A stretch of 64,000 bases of DNA, taken from contig NW_020312788.1 in assembly GCF_003265705.1 (NCBI RefSeq), positions 744,001 through 808,000 of the forward strand, given 5' to 3'. Origin of the DNA: Callorhinus ursinus (lineage: Eukaryota; Chordata; Mammalia; Carnivora; Otariidae). The position numbers and the translations under genes were made by a program. Shown in pieces: positions 33,460 to 44,244 of this stretch; the first letter of the stretch is position 1, and every line of letters starts with the position of its first letter. A model generated the notes under the pieces. The model did not search any database and was not told the DNA's origin. It saw only the letters and a list, made by a program, of their open reading frames with translations.

Positions 33460-33880
33460 GGACTTTGCTGGGCCGCCAGCCAGTCAGAGGGAAGATTTAT
33501 GGCTTTGAAGTTTGCCGCTACCCAATCATCAAAGAATAGCGGCTCTTTCAGAAGCGAAAGCAAATCCTTTGAATCCACAAAGCTCCTATGGTGTGTTTGT
33601 TGGTCGGGATAAAAGAACTGATTATTAGGGGGGATGGGAAGGGAGGAGATAAAGGCGGGACAATTAATGAAGTAATCACTATGTGGGAAATGTATATACA
33701 CAAATAATTGGATTTTCCTGATCAAAGGGGGCCTTGCTGCCTGGAGACCCGCGCTTGGGTTGCTGGAGACACTCGATCCTTCCCCCCCAACCCCACCCCC
33801 ACCCCCCGCAACTCCCTTGCAATTAAAGATTTGCACCGAGGCAGCGCCCAAAGTGACAAAGTGTCTTTGTTATCTCCAGA
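33460..33880 (-). promoter_or_regulatory. SP5: SP5 proximal promoter with TCF/LEF site cluster
   Basis: Perfect WWCAAAG matches lie at 33503-33509 (-), 33528-33534 (+), 33567-33573 (-), 33721-33727 (+) and 33865-33871 (-). A CCAAT motif at 33522-33526 abuts the second site. A CATAAAT TATA-like stretch on the minus strand lies near 33495, which would place a start near 33465 and a leader of about 210 nt. The block is repeat-free and much less GC-rich than its flanks. Established knowledge: SP5 promoters are direct Wnt/TCF targets in vertebrates. The start site itself is inferred. Confidence 0.75.
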
Positions 33881-34017
33881 GAAATCTGCCTTTGGCTTCC
33901 AGGCGCGGGACTTTGAGACTGAGATGAGGGTAATTCTCCCCTCCCCCCGTACTTACACACCCTACACGGGAACGGCACACGCAGTGGCCCGCACACACCG
34001 CGGACCCGAGGGAATTC

Positions 34018-34130
34018 CCGGGGCGGGGCGTGGGACGCACCTCGCCCGGCGGGCCGCCTTCCCCCCCCGCCCCGCCCGCAGCGGTGGAGCTGCGGGCAGG
34101 GCTGTGACCCGGGGCGGGGCTGGGCAGCCG
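34018..34130. promoter_or_regulatory. GC-box cluster upstream of SP5
   Basis: GGGCGGGG at 34021-34028, CCCCGCCCCGCCC around 34066-34078 and GGGGCGGGGC at 34111-34120 lie in the CpG-rich upstream block. These are consensus SP/KLF sites, thus possible sites for SP1-type activators or for SP5 itself. Confidence 0.6.
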
Positions 34131-35889
34131 CCCATGGCGGCGGTGGGTGGCGCGCACGCTCCAGGGCCGCCTGCCTGACAAGTCACTGTGGCTCTTTTGT
34201 GACATTCCTGCTGGCGACCTGGAAGTTTTCTCCAGCCACAACTTTTGCAAATAGTGAGCCTGGGAAAAACACCCGTACCGCCTCTATCACCAAAGCTAGA
34301 CTTGGCAGGACATCCAGAGCAAACCGTAATACACACCAGAGGAAAAAAGTGTGACGTTGCTCTTCTCTCTTCAGGCTGGCGCCCTGGACGCCGTGGACGG
34401 CCGGTCAGGCGGCTGACGGCTATTAGGCCCCCGAAGCCCCCGTCAGTGCTAGCAATTTCTCCCTCTAACCCCGTCCAGCGAGTGCGCGCTCTTTGCAAGC
34501 CGCACATACCTACCAGGGAACTACTTGGAAAAAGTAAGGCGCAGTCGAGGAAACCTTTTGTTTTGAACAAACCACACCACAGTAAGAGGAAGGCCCTTTA
34601 ACCGGAAAGAAAAGTCAATAAAAACTGTTGTTCCCGTCACCTTTGGAAAGCAAAGAAAGTTTAGGCGCGTGGCGTGCGCCCCGGGTCAGGGAAACTCTCA
34701 CCCCGAACCCTCGCCTGCCCGTATACCTGACCGCGGAGGGCCGGTCGGCCACCTGCTTCAGTCTGGCCAGGGCGCCAGGCGCGTCTCTCCGGATCGGTGC
34801 GAACGCCGGGATCTCCTCACTCGGGAGGGTCGGGCCGGGGAGAAGGAAGAGGCGGGCGTGGCGCCGCGGGGTCCTCCTGGCACTGAAGGGGTTTAGGGGC
34901 CGGAAGGGCCGCTGAGGCCTCCCGCCAACGGCCGTCGCTCACGTGGCCGAGCAACCGAGTGGGCCGCTTGGGCTTGGTGGACCCCGCTCCACGCCGGGCC
35001 TCCCCGCAGATGCGGTCTCCACTCTCCGACGCCGCGGGCTATGCGGGGCTCTTCGAGCCATGTTGCGTCCGGCCTTCTGGAGACCAAACCGCGGCCGGGA
35101 CTGACTTGAGAGAACGGACCGTGTGGCCCAGCGCGCCGTGCGGCGCCAGCGGTCAACCCAACCTCAACCCCAACCCGCTTTTGATTCAGAGACTGAGCTG
35201 TATCTTGGTGCCCTCTGCATTCCCATCAGGGGTCGGGATGCTGCGCCACCAGACCCATATTTCCACATGCCCAGGATCTGCCAGAGAAATGGAAACATCC
35301 TGCTGAAGAAGAATGGGCCGCATGACGTCCAAATGCTAGGAGTAGTTCACAGGCATACCCCACCCACAAGGTGTAACCCCAGGAATGATGAGCAGTGACC
35401 ACACTGCTCGCTCGGCCAAGGCTCCTGAAGATGAGGTCCGGGTGCTCTGGAAGCGGGGAAGGGAGGGGACTTAAAGTTTTGCTCTGATGCCTGGCAATCC
35501 TATCCCCTTCCACGCCCCATCCCTGGGTCGAGTGCGGGTGAAGCCTGGCACTTGAAGGCGCCCTTTCCCGGATGCCAGTTTGAGGCCAGGGAGTTCCGTG
35601 GCGCACACGCGCGCAGGCACACCTCCGAACTGTCCAAGCAGGTCTGGTACCTTAGCGTGCTTCCTTTGCCGCTCCTTTGAGCTCTTCAAACCCCGCTATC
35701 CCCGAGGGTCGGGCCAGGCTGGGCCAAACAGGCTGGAAAGCAGTCTCATTTGCCGAATATATTCTCTATTTTAACACAAACGCAAGAAAAGCCAGTTCAC
35801 ATCTGCGTAGTTGTTATAGGGGAGAACTTTTTCCTCCAAAATACCCCCATTAGCCAGTTAAACCACCACCAGCGGCCAGGAGACGAAAA

Positions 35890-36120
35890 GGAGTAGTGCT
35901 TGGTGGTTAAGAGGTCGGACTCAGAAAATCTGAACCCAGATTTTCTAGTTGACGCTTTTTAGTTGGTGACCTTGGCGAGCAAGTTACACAACCTCTTTGT
36001 GCCTCAGTTTCCCAATTGGTAAAATGGGGGTGATAGTAGTGCTCATCTTGTGGAGTGTTTGTACGCTTATAAGAGGTAATATAAGCAAAGTCTTTAGGGC
36101 GGTGGGGCACACAGTCGGCC
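35890..36120 (+). repeat. MIR SINE
   Basis: 'gtgaccttggcgagcaagtt', 'cctctttgtgcctcagttt' and 'aaaatgggggtgatagtag' are the MIR core, in sense. It is the only transposon recognised between 24.97 and 37.8 kb. Confidence 0.85.
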
Positions 36121-36259
36121 CTCTCTTGACCCTTCGAAGTCCTTGCTGTCGGCCTCACCTCCATTTGTGAAAACCCGCCAGGATTGTAGTCCTTCCAAGC
36201 ACGAGCTGAAGTTTGGAGAGAGACTTTTACGAGCTGCTGTTTAGCTTCCCTCCCTTTGC

Positions 36260-36500
36260 AGTCGGGCTCCTGAAAAACTTATTCTTAATGAAGTAATGTT
36301 CGAAGCGTCCATTAAAAATGCAATGCCGGGAGATCAAAGTACAATATTTATTTTAGAAATTTGTTGCAATCACCAAGAGATACAGGTATCAAGGCCAAAT
36401 GTCAGTTCCGTTACACAAAGCCCCGCGCCCGGGAAGAGTGTGGCTGCTCTGCCATAATGTAAAGAAACATCAAAGACCAAGCGCGCTGCAAAAGTGCGCA
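36260..36500. promoter_or_regulatory. Candidate upstream element with two TCF/LEF sites
   Basis: An AT-rich, repeat-free block between CpG islands, about 3 kb upstream of the SP5 start, with ATCAAAG at 36333-36339 and at 36469-36475 and several ATTA/TAAT homeodomain-type cores (about 36288-36320). It looks like a conserved non-coding element by composition, but conservation was not tested. Confidence 0.4.
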
Positions 36501-37115
36501 GCCGGGAGGGAAGGAGTGAGCCCGGGAGGCCCGGGCGCGCCCCAGACAGCGAGGGGGCTGTGGGGGCTGCGGGGGCTGCGGGGGCGGGGGTCAGTTCAAA
36601 GAGGTATCCGCTGGGGCGCGAGTTCACAGGAGGGAAGATTTAATGGGCTTTCTTTTGTTGGTGGGTGTGTTTGTGCACAGAGGACCCACGAACTCCTCTG
36701 TGGTCCCCCAGCAGGAGGGCGGAGGTGGAGGGGCGGGGAGCGGCGAATAGGGAGCAAACTTTTACCGTGGCGTGGCGGGGGTGGGGGGGGGCGGGGAGGA
36801 TGAATACCAGCCTCCCCGCGGCGGCTGGCGCGGCAGTGCGGCTCGCCAAGCTGCAGGGCTCCGAGGCCGGGAAGTTCGCAGCGCAGTTTCTTCCCAGGAG
36901 GGCTGCGAGCGCCGACCAGGTGCCACCAGCGAGAAGAGGCGGCGGGTAGGTGAACCCGCAGAGGCATTCGCACCGTATGCGGATCCGCTCGGCGCCCTCC
37001 AGATCCATTCCAGAAAAAAAGTGTTTGCTGAGCACTCTGGGTTGTTACTTCACGCCCAAGTCTGGTACCTCCTCGCCTCGGGCATTTTTTTTGCAACAAC
37101 CGGGGACTTACGCCT
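36395..37115. promoter_or_regulatory. Second CpG island, possible lncRNA promoter
   Basis: Dense CpG sequence with GC boxes and a G5 repeat at 36553-36590, about 3 kb upstream of SP5. From memory, the human interval between MYO3B and SP5 has an annotated lncRNA (LINC01124) close to SP5; this island could be its promoter here. No splice structure could be shown, and open frames such as that at 36596-37138 (-) have no recognisable domain. Confidence 0.35.
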
Positions 37116-37840
37116 CTGGAATCAACCCAATCGGTCACCCATCTCCAGTTGATTTTTTAAAAATTTATGCATTATTTAGGTCGTTTCAACAAATTCTTAA
37201 TTCATTGGCTCTTTTACAGCAGGGTGTTGCTTAACTACCAAGATCTTTCCCTTCTTTTCCCACCCCCTCCCCGACCCCCGCGTTGCTCGCTAAAGGCTCA
37301 ACCTTCCAATTGCCCGTATCTACCTAGTTCATGCCATTACCAGTCGTTGCTTTATTAAAGGTGCTGGGAGGGGTGGGGTCAGCGTTTCCCTCGTGCTAAT
37401 GGGGCACTGAGTCGCAGGAGGATGCCTTGTGCATTTCTTCAGTCATCTACAACCAAGTATTCTTAGAACAGTCCCTCGGCAGCCTTTTGAAGTGGTGCTA
37501 GAGCAGAAAGCTGCTATTGTTTTCAGCTCTCAACATGGAAGGGATCAAACTTTGCCTCTTCAATTTGAAATGTTTTGGCCTTTTTTTTTTTTTTTAATGG
37601 TGGTGGGGGAAGGGGTTGCAATCTGATACTCTCTAAGTTAACTTTGAGGATTTGGAGAGGTCTCACAGTTTAAGCTGCAGACCAAATCACAGACGCTCTA
37701 AAGCTTGCGTCTGAAACGGGCTCAATCACTAACACAGAGGAATGCGCTCAGTCGCAAGAAATTATGATGTTGGGAATCTTTGGAAAACACTGTCTTAGTT
37801 TGGGAAAGTTTGGAAATCTTGTGTTAACTTTAAGCTTAAA
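37115..37840. other. Transition from CpG domain to ordinary DNA
   Basis: AT content rises and no repeat is recognised. A G-rich 'gtggtgggggaaggggttg' lies near 37600. No gene seen. Confidence 0.35.
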
Positions 37841-37929
37841 CTTCAAAATTGGATCAGTATATAATGGATGAACGAGTGGAATTCTAGGAGGGGTCCTTGA
37901 TCTCCTCCAATTCCACTCCCTCAGTTGAT

Positions 37930-38025
37930 GGCAGGAGGAGACTGCATTTACATCATATATCATGCCTGCCCAGTGCTATGAACTTCAGTAGCTGTTCAAT
38001 AAATGCTCACTGGTGTTGGATGGTA
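37930..38025 (+). repeat. L2 3' end fragment
   Basis: 'ctgttcaataaatgctcac' preceded by 'tgcccagtgctatgaact'. Confidence 0.45.
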
Positions 38026-38029
38026 GAAT

Positions 38030-38560
38030 GGAATTGTGTGTACCAATGTCATTTGCATAGTGTTTGGTGTCACAGAGCACACAAATACAGTAGGGACTCA
38101 GAGGAGAACACTGGTGAGGGCTGGAGTAGTTAAGGGAGGCTTATTAAGGAGCTGGGGTTTGGAGGAGCCTTTAAGGACCTATGGAATTTTAATGGGGTGC
38201 ATAGAAAGGAAGACAATGGGGGGAAGGATAGGAAGGGAAGAGAATTCCTTTTTCAGTGAAGAGCTGAATAACCATGGAAGATGACGTTTTGCATCTTTGA
38301 TCTGCTGGTGTAGACAGGATGGGCTAGATTAGAGAAATCAAGGAGAGGAGACTGGGCCCTGATGCTATATGTAGTGTGAATTTAGTGTAGACTCCTGAGC
38401 AGGTAAATTCAACTCCAGTTCTTCAATGTCCTTCCCTAGGAGGGTTGGCTTGCTGAGAACTTGGAAGGATAGATGCAGATGCAGTTATCTAGGTGTGAGA
38501 TGGTGAAGGCCTGGATTGGAAACTGGTGTGGTAGTCAAAGGGTGACATACATTTTAAAGA
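38030..38560. other. Possible ancient LINE sequence, not assigned
   Basis: Purine-rich stretch with 'gtgtgagatggtgaaggcct', suggestive of an old LINE in reverse but not secure. Confidence 0.25.
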
Positions 38561-38604
38561 GAAAAAGAGGAAAACTTGATGACAATTTGGAATAAGAGAT
38601 AAAG

Positions 38605-39542
38605 GGAAAATAAAAAAGATCTCTCTTTTGACAAATGATGCTGGGACAACTGGATAGCCACATGTAAAAGATTGATGTTGGACATTTTCCTTACAGCATA
38701 CATAAAAATTAACTCTAAATGGATCATAGACCTAAATGTAAGAGTTAAACTATAAAACTTGTAGAAGAAAACATAGGAGTAAGTCTTCACGACATCAGGT
38801 TAGGCAGTGGTTTCTTAGATGCACCAAAAACACAGTGGCAAGAGAAAAAAATAGATAAGCCGGACCTCATCAAAATTTAGACCTTTGCGCTTCCAAAAAT
38901 ACTGTCAGAAAAATGGAGGCAACCCACAGAATGGGAGAAAGCATTTGCAAATTATGTATCTCATAAGAGATCTGTATCTGTAATGTATAAAAAACTCTTG
39001 TAACTCAACAATAAAAAGACAACTAACCCAATTTTAACATAGGCAAAAAATTTGAATAGACATTTTTTCCACATACAAAAAGCAGATAAGCACATGAAAA
39101 TATGCTCGACATCATTAGCCATCCTTGAAATACAAATAAAAACCAAATGGGACACCAGTTTACATCTACTAGGATGGTTCTGACAGGAAAGCTAGTGTTG
39201 GATGTGGTGAAACTGGAACCCTCACACATTGCTGGTAGGAATGTAAACTGGTATGGCCACACTGGAAAACCATTAGGCAGTTCTCAAAATGTTAAACATG
39301 GAGTTATAATTCTATTCCTAAATATATATCAAAGATAATTGAAAACCTGTGTCCACAGAAAACCTGGGCATGAAATGTCACAGCAGCACTACGCATAATA
39401 GCCACAAGGTAGAAACAATCCAATCCAGTCCAGCAACAGCTGAATAGATTAACAAAATGTGTTGCTTTTGTGCAACGGAATATTATTCAGCTGTAAATAC
39501 GAATGAAATGGTGATATATGTTACAACACGGATGAACTTTGA
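38605..39542 (+). mobile_element. L1 fragment, ORF2 C-terminal region, old
   Basis: Collinear with L1 ORF2 3' sequence ('acaaatgatgctgggacaac', 'atgggagaaagcatttgc', 'attcagctgtaaatacga'), with many stops and frame changes. Ends abruptly at a reversed SINE fragment. Confidence 0.8.
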
Positions 39543-39625
39543 GATTTTATTTATGTACTTATTTTAGAAAGAGAGGGGGTGCGAATGAGAGGAGGAGCAG
39601 AGGGGGAAGACCTGTAAGGAGAAGA
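39543..39625 (-). mobile_element. CAN SINE tail fragment
   Basis: 'gattttatttatgtacttat' then a GA-rich tract; the tRNA-like head is missing. Confidence 0.6.
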
Positions 39626-39744
39626 GTAGTGCTAATGTCCTCCAGTGGGGCTGTCATGCAGGGCAGAGGGAACAATTGGGGTGCCTCTTTTGGCAGGGAA
39701 GTCCCCAAATAGACACGATTTTTTGGGCATATAGAATTGCTGTC

Positions 39745-39980
39745 AGGGTGCTGGGTGGCTTAGTCAGTTAGATGTCCGACCCTTGGTTTTGGCTCAGGTC
39801 ATGATCTCGCGGTAGTGGGATCGAACCCCGCATCAGACTCTGTGCTCAGCCTGGAGTCTGCTTCAGATTCTCTCTCCCTCTCCCTTCTACTCACTTACTT
39901 TCTCTCTCTCTCCCTCATTCATAAATAAACAAACAAACAAACAAATAAACAAACAAATAAATAAAATCTTTAAAAAAAAT
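39745..39980 (+). mobile_element. CAN SINE
   Basis: 'gtgctgggtggcttagtcag' head, 'catgatctcgcggtagtgg' and a (CAAA)n/(TAAA)n tail. Confidence 0.9.
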
Positions 39981-41177
39981 GCTGCCGACAGCATTGCTCT
40001 GAGCCATCTTTAGGCACAGAGAAGGCCCCCTTACAAAAGGCACATCTTGGGAAAAGATAGAGCCAAACTTTCTTTAGTAAGCATATCTTTTCCTACTTAT
40101 TTTATCTATGAATATCCGTGTTTCAACCCTATGTTTTGATTTGTCACAGGAACCACTTGATGTCAGAAGAAATAAAGGCACAAAGAAGTCCAAGGACTGA
40201 CAGTCATGGCAGGAGCCTGCAGAAGCTCAAGATACCATTTTGTGGCTTTGTCTTCCATCTTTCCAGGTACAAGGAACTGAATCTGTGGGGAGTACAAAGG
40301 ACATTTACTCAGGTGAGCACAGGCATCATGGAGGACTCCCAAGATACAGAAGATGAACCCTGCCCTTTGGACCGTCTGGAATCCAGAGCTGAGGAAGAGC
40401 AATCAGAGGGCAGACACAGTTGGGTCCCAGCATCATGGGAGGGTATGAAGGGCTGACAAAGGTGGTGAGGCCCAAATAAGTGAGGTGGTTTCCTGAGATC
40501 ACACAACACAGTGAAAACACTGAGTCATGCATTATTTCTCTGTGCTGACGGGGAACAGGAGTACTGCAGGGAAAGATTCTCCATGACTTATTACCCATTT
40601 GTGGGGGCATTTATTCGCTTAAAAGAGACAAAATGACAAATATAGCAATAAAATGGATATAGCAATAAAATAAAAACATGCATTAATAGATAGGAAAATT
40701 ACTTTGGATGCAAGCCTAATACAGATTCTGTGCACATATCAAGAAATGCAAATAACCTTTGGACCCTTCATTTCTAACCCTTCCAGTCCAGTACTCCTGG
40801 ATAGAAGGAGGAGTTGGCTAATTTAGTTGGAGAAAGAAGTGCTGGTGAGGTCATGGGTTTGCATCATGGGTCTGCTCTGGTTTGCTAGCAGTAGTCTTTG
40901 AGGTAGCCCTGTTTGTGAACACAGACACTTTCATTCATAGTGTGCAGACCATGATTCTGTGGCCAATCACAACACTAAGGAATCTCACCAAATCTCTCAC
41001 TAACCAGATTTTATGGATGAGGAAATTGTAGCATAGAGGAGTTAAATTGGATACCCAAGATCCTACATCTTGTTATTGGAGTTGAATCCAGGTAACGTTT
41101 TTAATCATCACGTTAGAGTACCTCTTTGAGTGAGTGCAAATCTCTATTATTGGAAAAACAAATGGGTATGTGAGTCT
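39981..41177. other. Mostly unique; MIR at about 40995-41095
   Basis: 40995-41095 has a reversed MIR core ('tttatggatgaggaaattg'). The open frame 40118-40456 (+) is unsupported. Confidence 0.4.
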
Positions 41178-41192
41178 GCAGTGACATTATTA

Positions 41193-41381
41193 TTATTTTT
41201 AAAGATTTGTTTATTTATTTTAGAGGTGGGGTGGGGCAGAGGGAAAGGGAAAGAAAGCCTAAAGCAGACTCCATGCCACATGTAGAGCCTGACCTGGGGC
41301 TTGACCCCAGGACCCATGAGATCACCACCTGAGCTGAAACCAAGAGTCAGATGCTCAACAGACTGCACTCAGGTTTCCCCT
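41193..41381 (-). mobile_element. CAN SINE, older subtype
   Basis: Reverse-oriented, with 'catgccacatgtagagcct'. Target-site duplication gcagtgacattatta at 41178-41192, repeated with two mismatches at 41382-41396. Confidence 0.88.
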
Positions 41382-41399
41382 GCAATGATATTATTAAAT

Positions 41400-42735
41400 A
41401 AGAAGTCAGGGATAATTTGTTGGCCACATTACAGGGTGTTATTTGCTTTGTGGTAAGAATGTCACGTCTTAAACTGAGATGTTTTAATCTGTTTTACCCA
41501 AGGAGAAATGTGAATTTTCACTGCAAGGATTACAGTCCAGATCTAAGACCCTTTCTTTCACTTCTAGAATATTCTTTTCTCTCTCCTGCCCCTTACCTTT
41601 ACCCCAAGCCACCAGGGGCACACAGAATCAGCTCTTTATCTTGGATGTCTTAAGGTTCCAGTTTTAAGGATACAGGTAAGTAAATATTAGTCGGTATCTT
41701 TAGGGGTCCAGCTGAGGACAGACACACAAATGTTGGGTCTCTGCATGTCCCTTGTTCCATTTAAGAGATCACCTCTACTTCTTACAGTTTTGGCAAGAGT
41801 CTCACCTATCGGTCTTCTGGTCTTAAAAAACAATGCCCTTTTTATTTGGGTTCTAGGATCACAGTTTAGTTTCAAGTTGGAACTGTTCTTTTTACTCAGA
41901 CTTAGATGCTCCCTTTCAGGGTGTCAGCACTGATCTCTCTCTCTGTTTGCTCTACTTTCCTTCTCTAACCTTTTAATGGCTGCTCCCTGAAATATTTCTA
42001 ATGTGTTATTTTTCTAAGATTCTCCAAAGTGGCTGCGACAAGAGCCTCCAACCCCTACACCAGGATCTTTTGCTTACCAATAGGTAAGCAAGGTATTCAA
42101 ATGTCTTAGAGATTGAATGGCGATCTGAAGAAACGGTCTCAGCTGAGCTTTTAGGAATGACTCCCAGAGCCACACCACAGACCTGGCTTTACAAGGGAGC
42201 CACTGCCCCTGCTGGGCTCAGGAGGCTGTGGAATCAGAAAGTTGCCTGCCTACTGGGAAGCCACAGAATCATGCCACCCCTACCAGGTACCTTGCCTCTT
42301 ACCAACCACATATGTAGGCTGTGACATTAGGACCTCTGTTACAGCTGCCATAGAAACAACAAATGTACTGCAATTGTGTTTGCTAGTAGGAACAACCCGA
42401 GTGCAGTCCCTGCCTCACAGCTGTTTGCTTCTGTCTTCCAAATTTGGTATGCTGCATCTGATTGGCACAATCTAAATCACACACCACAGACACCTAGCTG
42501 CAAGAGAGTCCAGGAAACATAATTTTCAGCTTTCTGGCCTAGAAAGAGGTTGGGACAGCTACTGAATGAGCCAACCCAAATGGTGCTACATTTGCTGACT
42601 ATGAAGTTGCCTCACTTTATTTCCTGCTCTCCTTTCCTAGACCCTTACTTCTCCGTTATGGAATGGCGCAAGCATGGATATGCTCTTTCTTCTCATTACA
42701 AACACTGATCTTGGTCCAGCTACTCTGGTCCCAGT
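41400..42735. other. No recognised feature
   Basis: Mixed sequence; open frames on both strands near 41687-41933 overlap each other and have no motif. Confidence 0.35.
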
Positions 42736-42744
42736 TACAGTGGG

Positions 42745-44100
42745 GTGATGTCATTCAATCAGTATTTATTGGATCCCCTACCATATGCACTCCTTGATCA
42801 TCTCCCTCTCTCATGACTCCTAAATCTGTCTCCAGCATTGACTTTGACCTTGCTCTAAAGCTCCATCCCTGGATTACTAACTGTCCTCCTTGATGTCTCC
42901 TCCTCAAGAACGTCCCATCAGATCTCCAAAATAAATATATCCCAGGAAACAACCCTTCTTCCCAATTTTCAAACCAAGATTTCAGATTTGTGATTTTTAA
43001 ATTGGTTCAGGTCCAAACTCACTGGGCCTTTCTCCTTCCTTACTCCCTACTTCAGTATTGCTAATTCTGTTTCCATGCTATTAACCAATTCTTACTTCTC
43101 TTTTCTTTTCCCACTTCCATTTTCCTGGTTGAAGCTTTCATTATCTTTAACTCCCATTACAAGGCCCTTGTGACAGTAGACTGTATTTTCAGGGCAGACT
43201 GTATTTTCCAGAGATGATCCCAACAAGATCTCTTGTCATACAAACTGGTTGACCTTAATGACTTGCTTAGAGTCAATGGGATGCAGCAGAAGTAACCACT
43301 GAGGCTAGGTCAGTAAAGGCCAAGTGGCTTCTACTTGGTTCTCTTGGAACACTCACTCTCCGGCAGCCCCCCTCCCTGCCTTGAAATACCCCCTCTTGGA
43401 ACCACCCAGCCGTGAGAAGCCCGAGCCACATAAGAGGTGACCTCTAGGTGCTCTGGTCAACAATCCCAGCTGAAGCCAGCCTTCTAGTCATACTAGCCCA
43501 GGAGCCAACATGGGAGTGAAGAAGACTGTGGGTGATTCCAACCCTCAGCTGTTTGAGTTATCCCAGCTGAGGTTGCCAGACATCATGGAGCAGAGATGAG
43601 CCATCCTCTCTGTGCTCTGTCCAAATTCCTGACCTGGAATATCCACGAGCACAATGAAATGACTGTTGTTTTACTTCACTAAATGTAGGGTGGTTTGCTC
43701 TACAGTGATAGGTAATCAAAAGAACCTTCAAATCCATATTGCACTGTAATGTAATCTGATGATTACTTTTCTAAAACATTTAGCAGCTTATATTCTTCCT
43801 GGGTTCAAAAGCCTTAAATGTCTTCCCACTGAAGAGGGAATTAATTGCATGTTTTCCAGGCTTGCATTCAAGATGCAGCATAGTTTTTAATCTTCCTACC
43901 TTAGCTTCCACTTTAACCCACTATCTACCCTTCATTCCAGTTTCACCAGGTATTAAATCTTCACTTGGCCAGGCCTGAAGCTTTCCTACCTCCATGAACA
44001 TTCACAAGCACTGGCTTTTACTTGGAATCTTTACTTTCTGTATCTATCAAACTCCCACTTATCCTTCCTTGAAGCCCAGCTTCAGCCTCACATTCTCTAA
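42745..44100 (+). repeat. L2 LINE split by a MaLR LTR
   Basis: L2-like text at 42745-43170 ('tctcatgactcctaaatctg', 'ctggattactaactgtcctc') resumes at 43725-44100 after the LTR ('ctgggttcaaaagcctt', 'gaagcccagcttcagcc'). Confidence 0.55.
43172..43722 (+). mobile_element. MaLR (MLT1-type) solo LTR
   Basis: Same LTR group as the element at 11.2-14.3 kb: 'gtggcttctacttggttctc', 'catcatggagcagagatgag', and the end 'cttcactaaatgtagggtgg' and 'gtgataggtaatc'. Confidence 0.7.
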
Positions 44101-44106
44101 GACTGT

Positions 44107-44241
44107 GCTGTCCACTATGGTAGCCAATAGCCACACGGGGCTATTCATATTTCAAGTTAAACCAGTTAAATTGCCATTTCAGTTCGTCAGTCTCACTGGC
44201 TACATTTTAGTGCTTAGTAGCCACATCCCACTGGATAGCAT
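44107..44241. mobile_element. Short DNA-transposon (hAT-like MITE)
   Basis: Imperfect inverted termini: 'tgctgtccactatggtagcc' at the left and 'ggtagccac'-type sequence closing with 'cccactggatagca' at the right. Confidence 0.6.
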
Positions 44242-44244
44242 TTC

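Larger units (their letters stand above)
31080..35760. promoter_or_regulatory. CpG-rich domain over SP5 and its upstream region
   Basis: CpG dinucleotides are dense over exon 2 and the intron (about 31.1-33.0 kb), the leader (33.2-33.45 kb) and 33.95-35.7 kb, broken by the TCF-rich promoter core at 33.46-33.88 kb. No transposon is recognised inside. This is the usual shape of a developmental regulator locus kept unmethylated or Polycomb-bound in many tissues (inference). Long open frames on both strands here are by-products of few AT-rich stop codons. Confidence 0.8.
33880..36260. other. Upstream region of SP5 between promoter and second CpG island
   Basis: CpG-rich to about 35.7 kb, then mixed. 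A less GC-rich tract at 34160-34260 could be a small conserved element. A MIR lies at 35890-36120. No gene was recognised. Confidence 0.5.

Noticed and set aside
33255..33851. 198-codon minus-strand open frame upstream of SP5
   Set aside because: It runs through the promoter and TCF cluster; only its last 15 codons could lie in a transcript as the uORF.
36596..37138. 180-codon minus-strand frame in the upstream CpG island
   Set aside because: GC-rich chance frame with overlapping frames on both strands, no domain, no splice evidence.
40118..40456. 112-codon frame with an exon-like look (preceded by 'ttgtcacag')
   Set aside because: No homology recognised and no partner exons; a chance splice-like motif is common.
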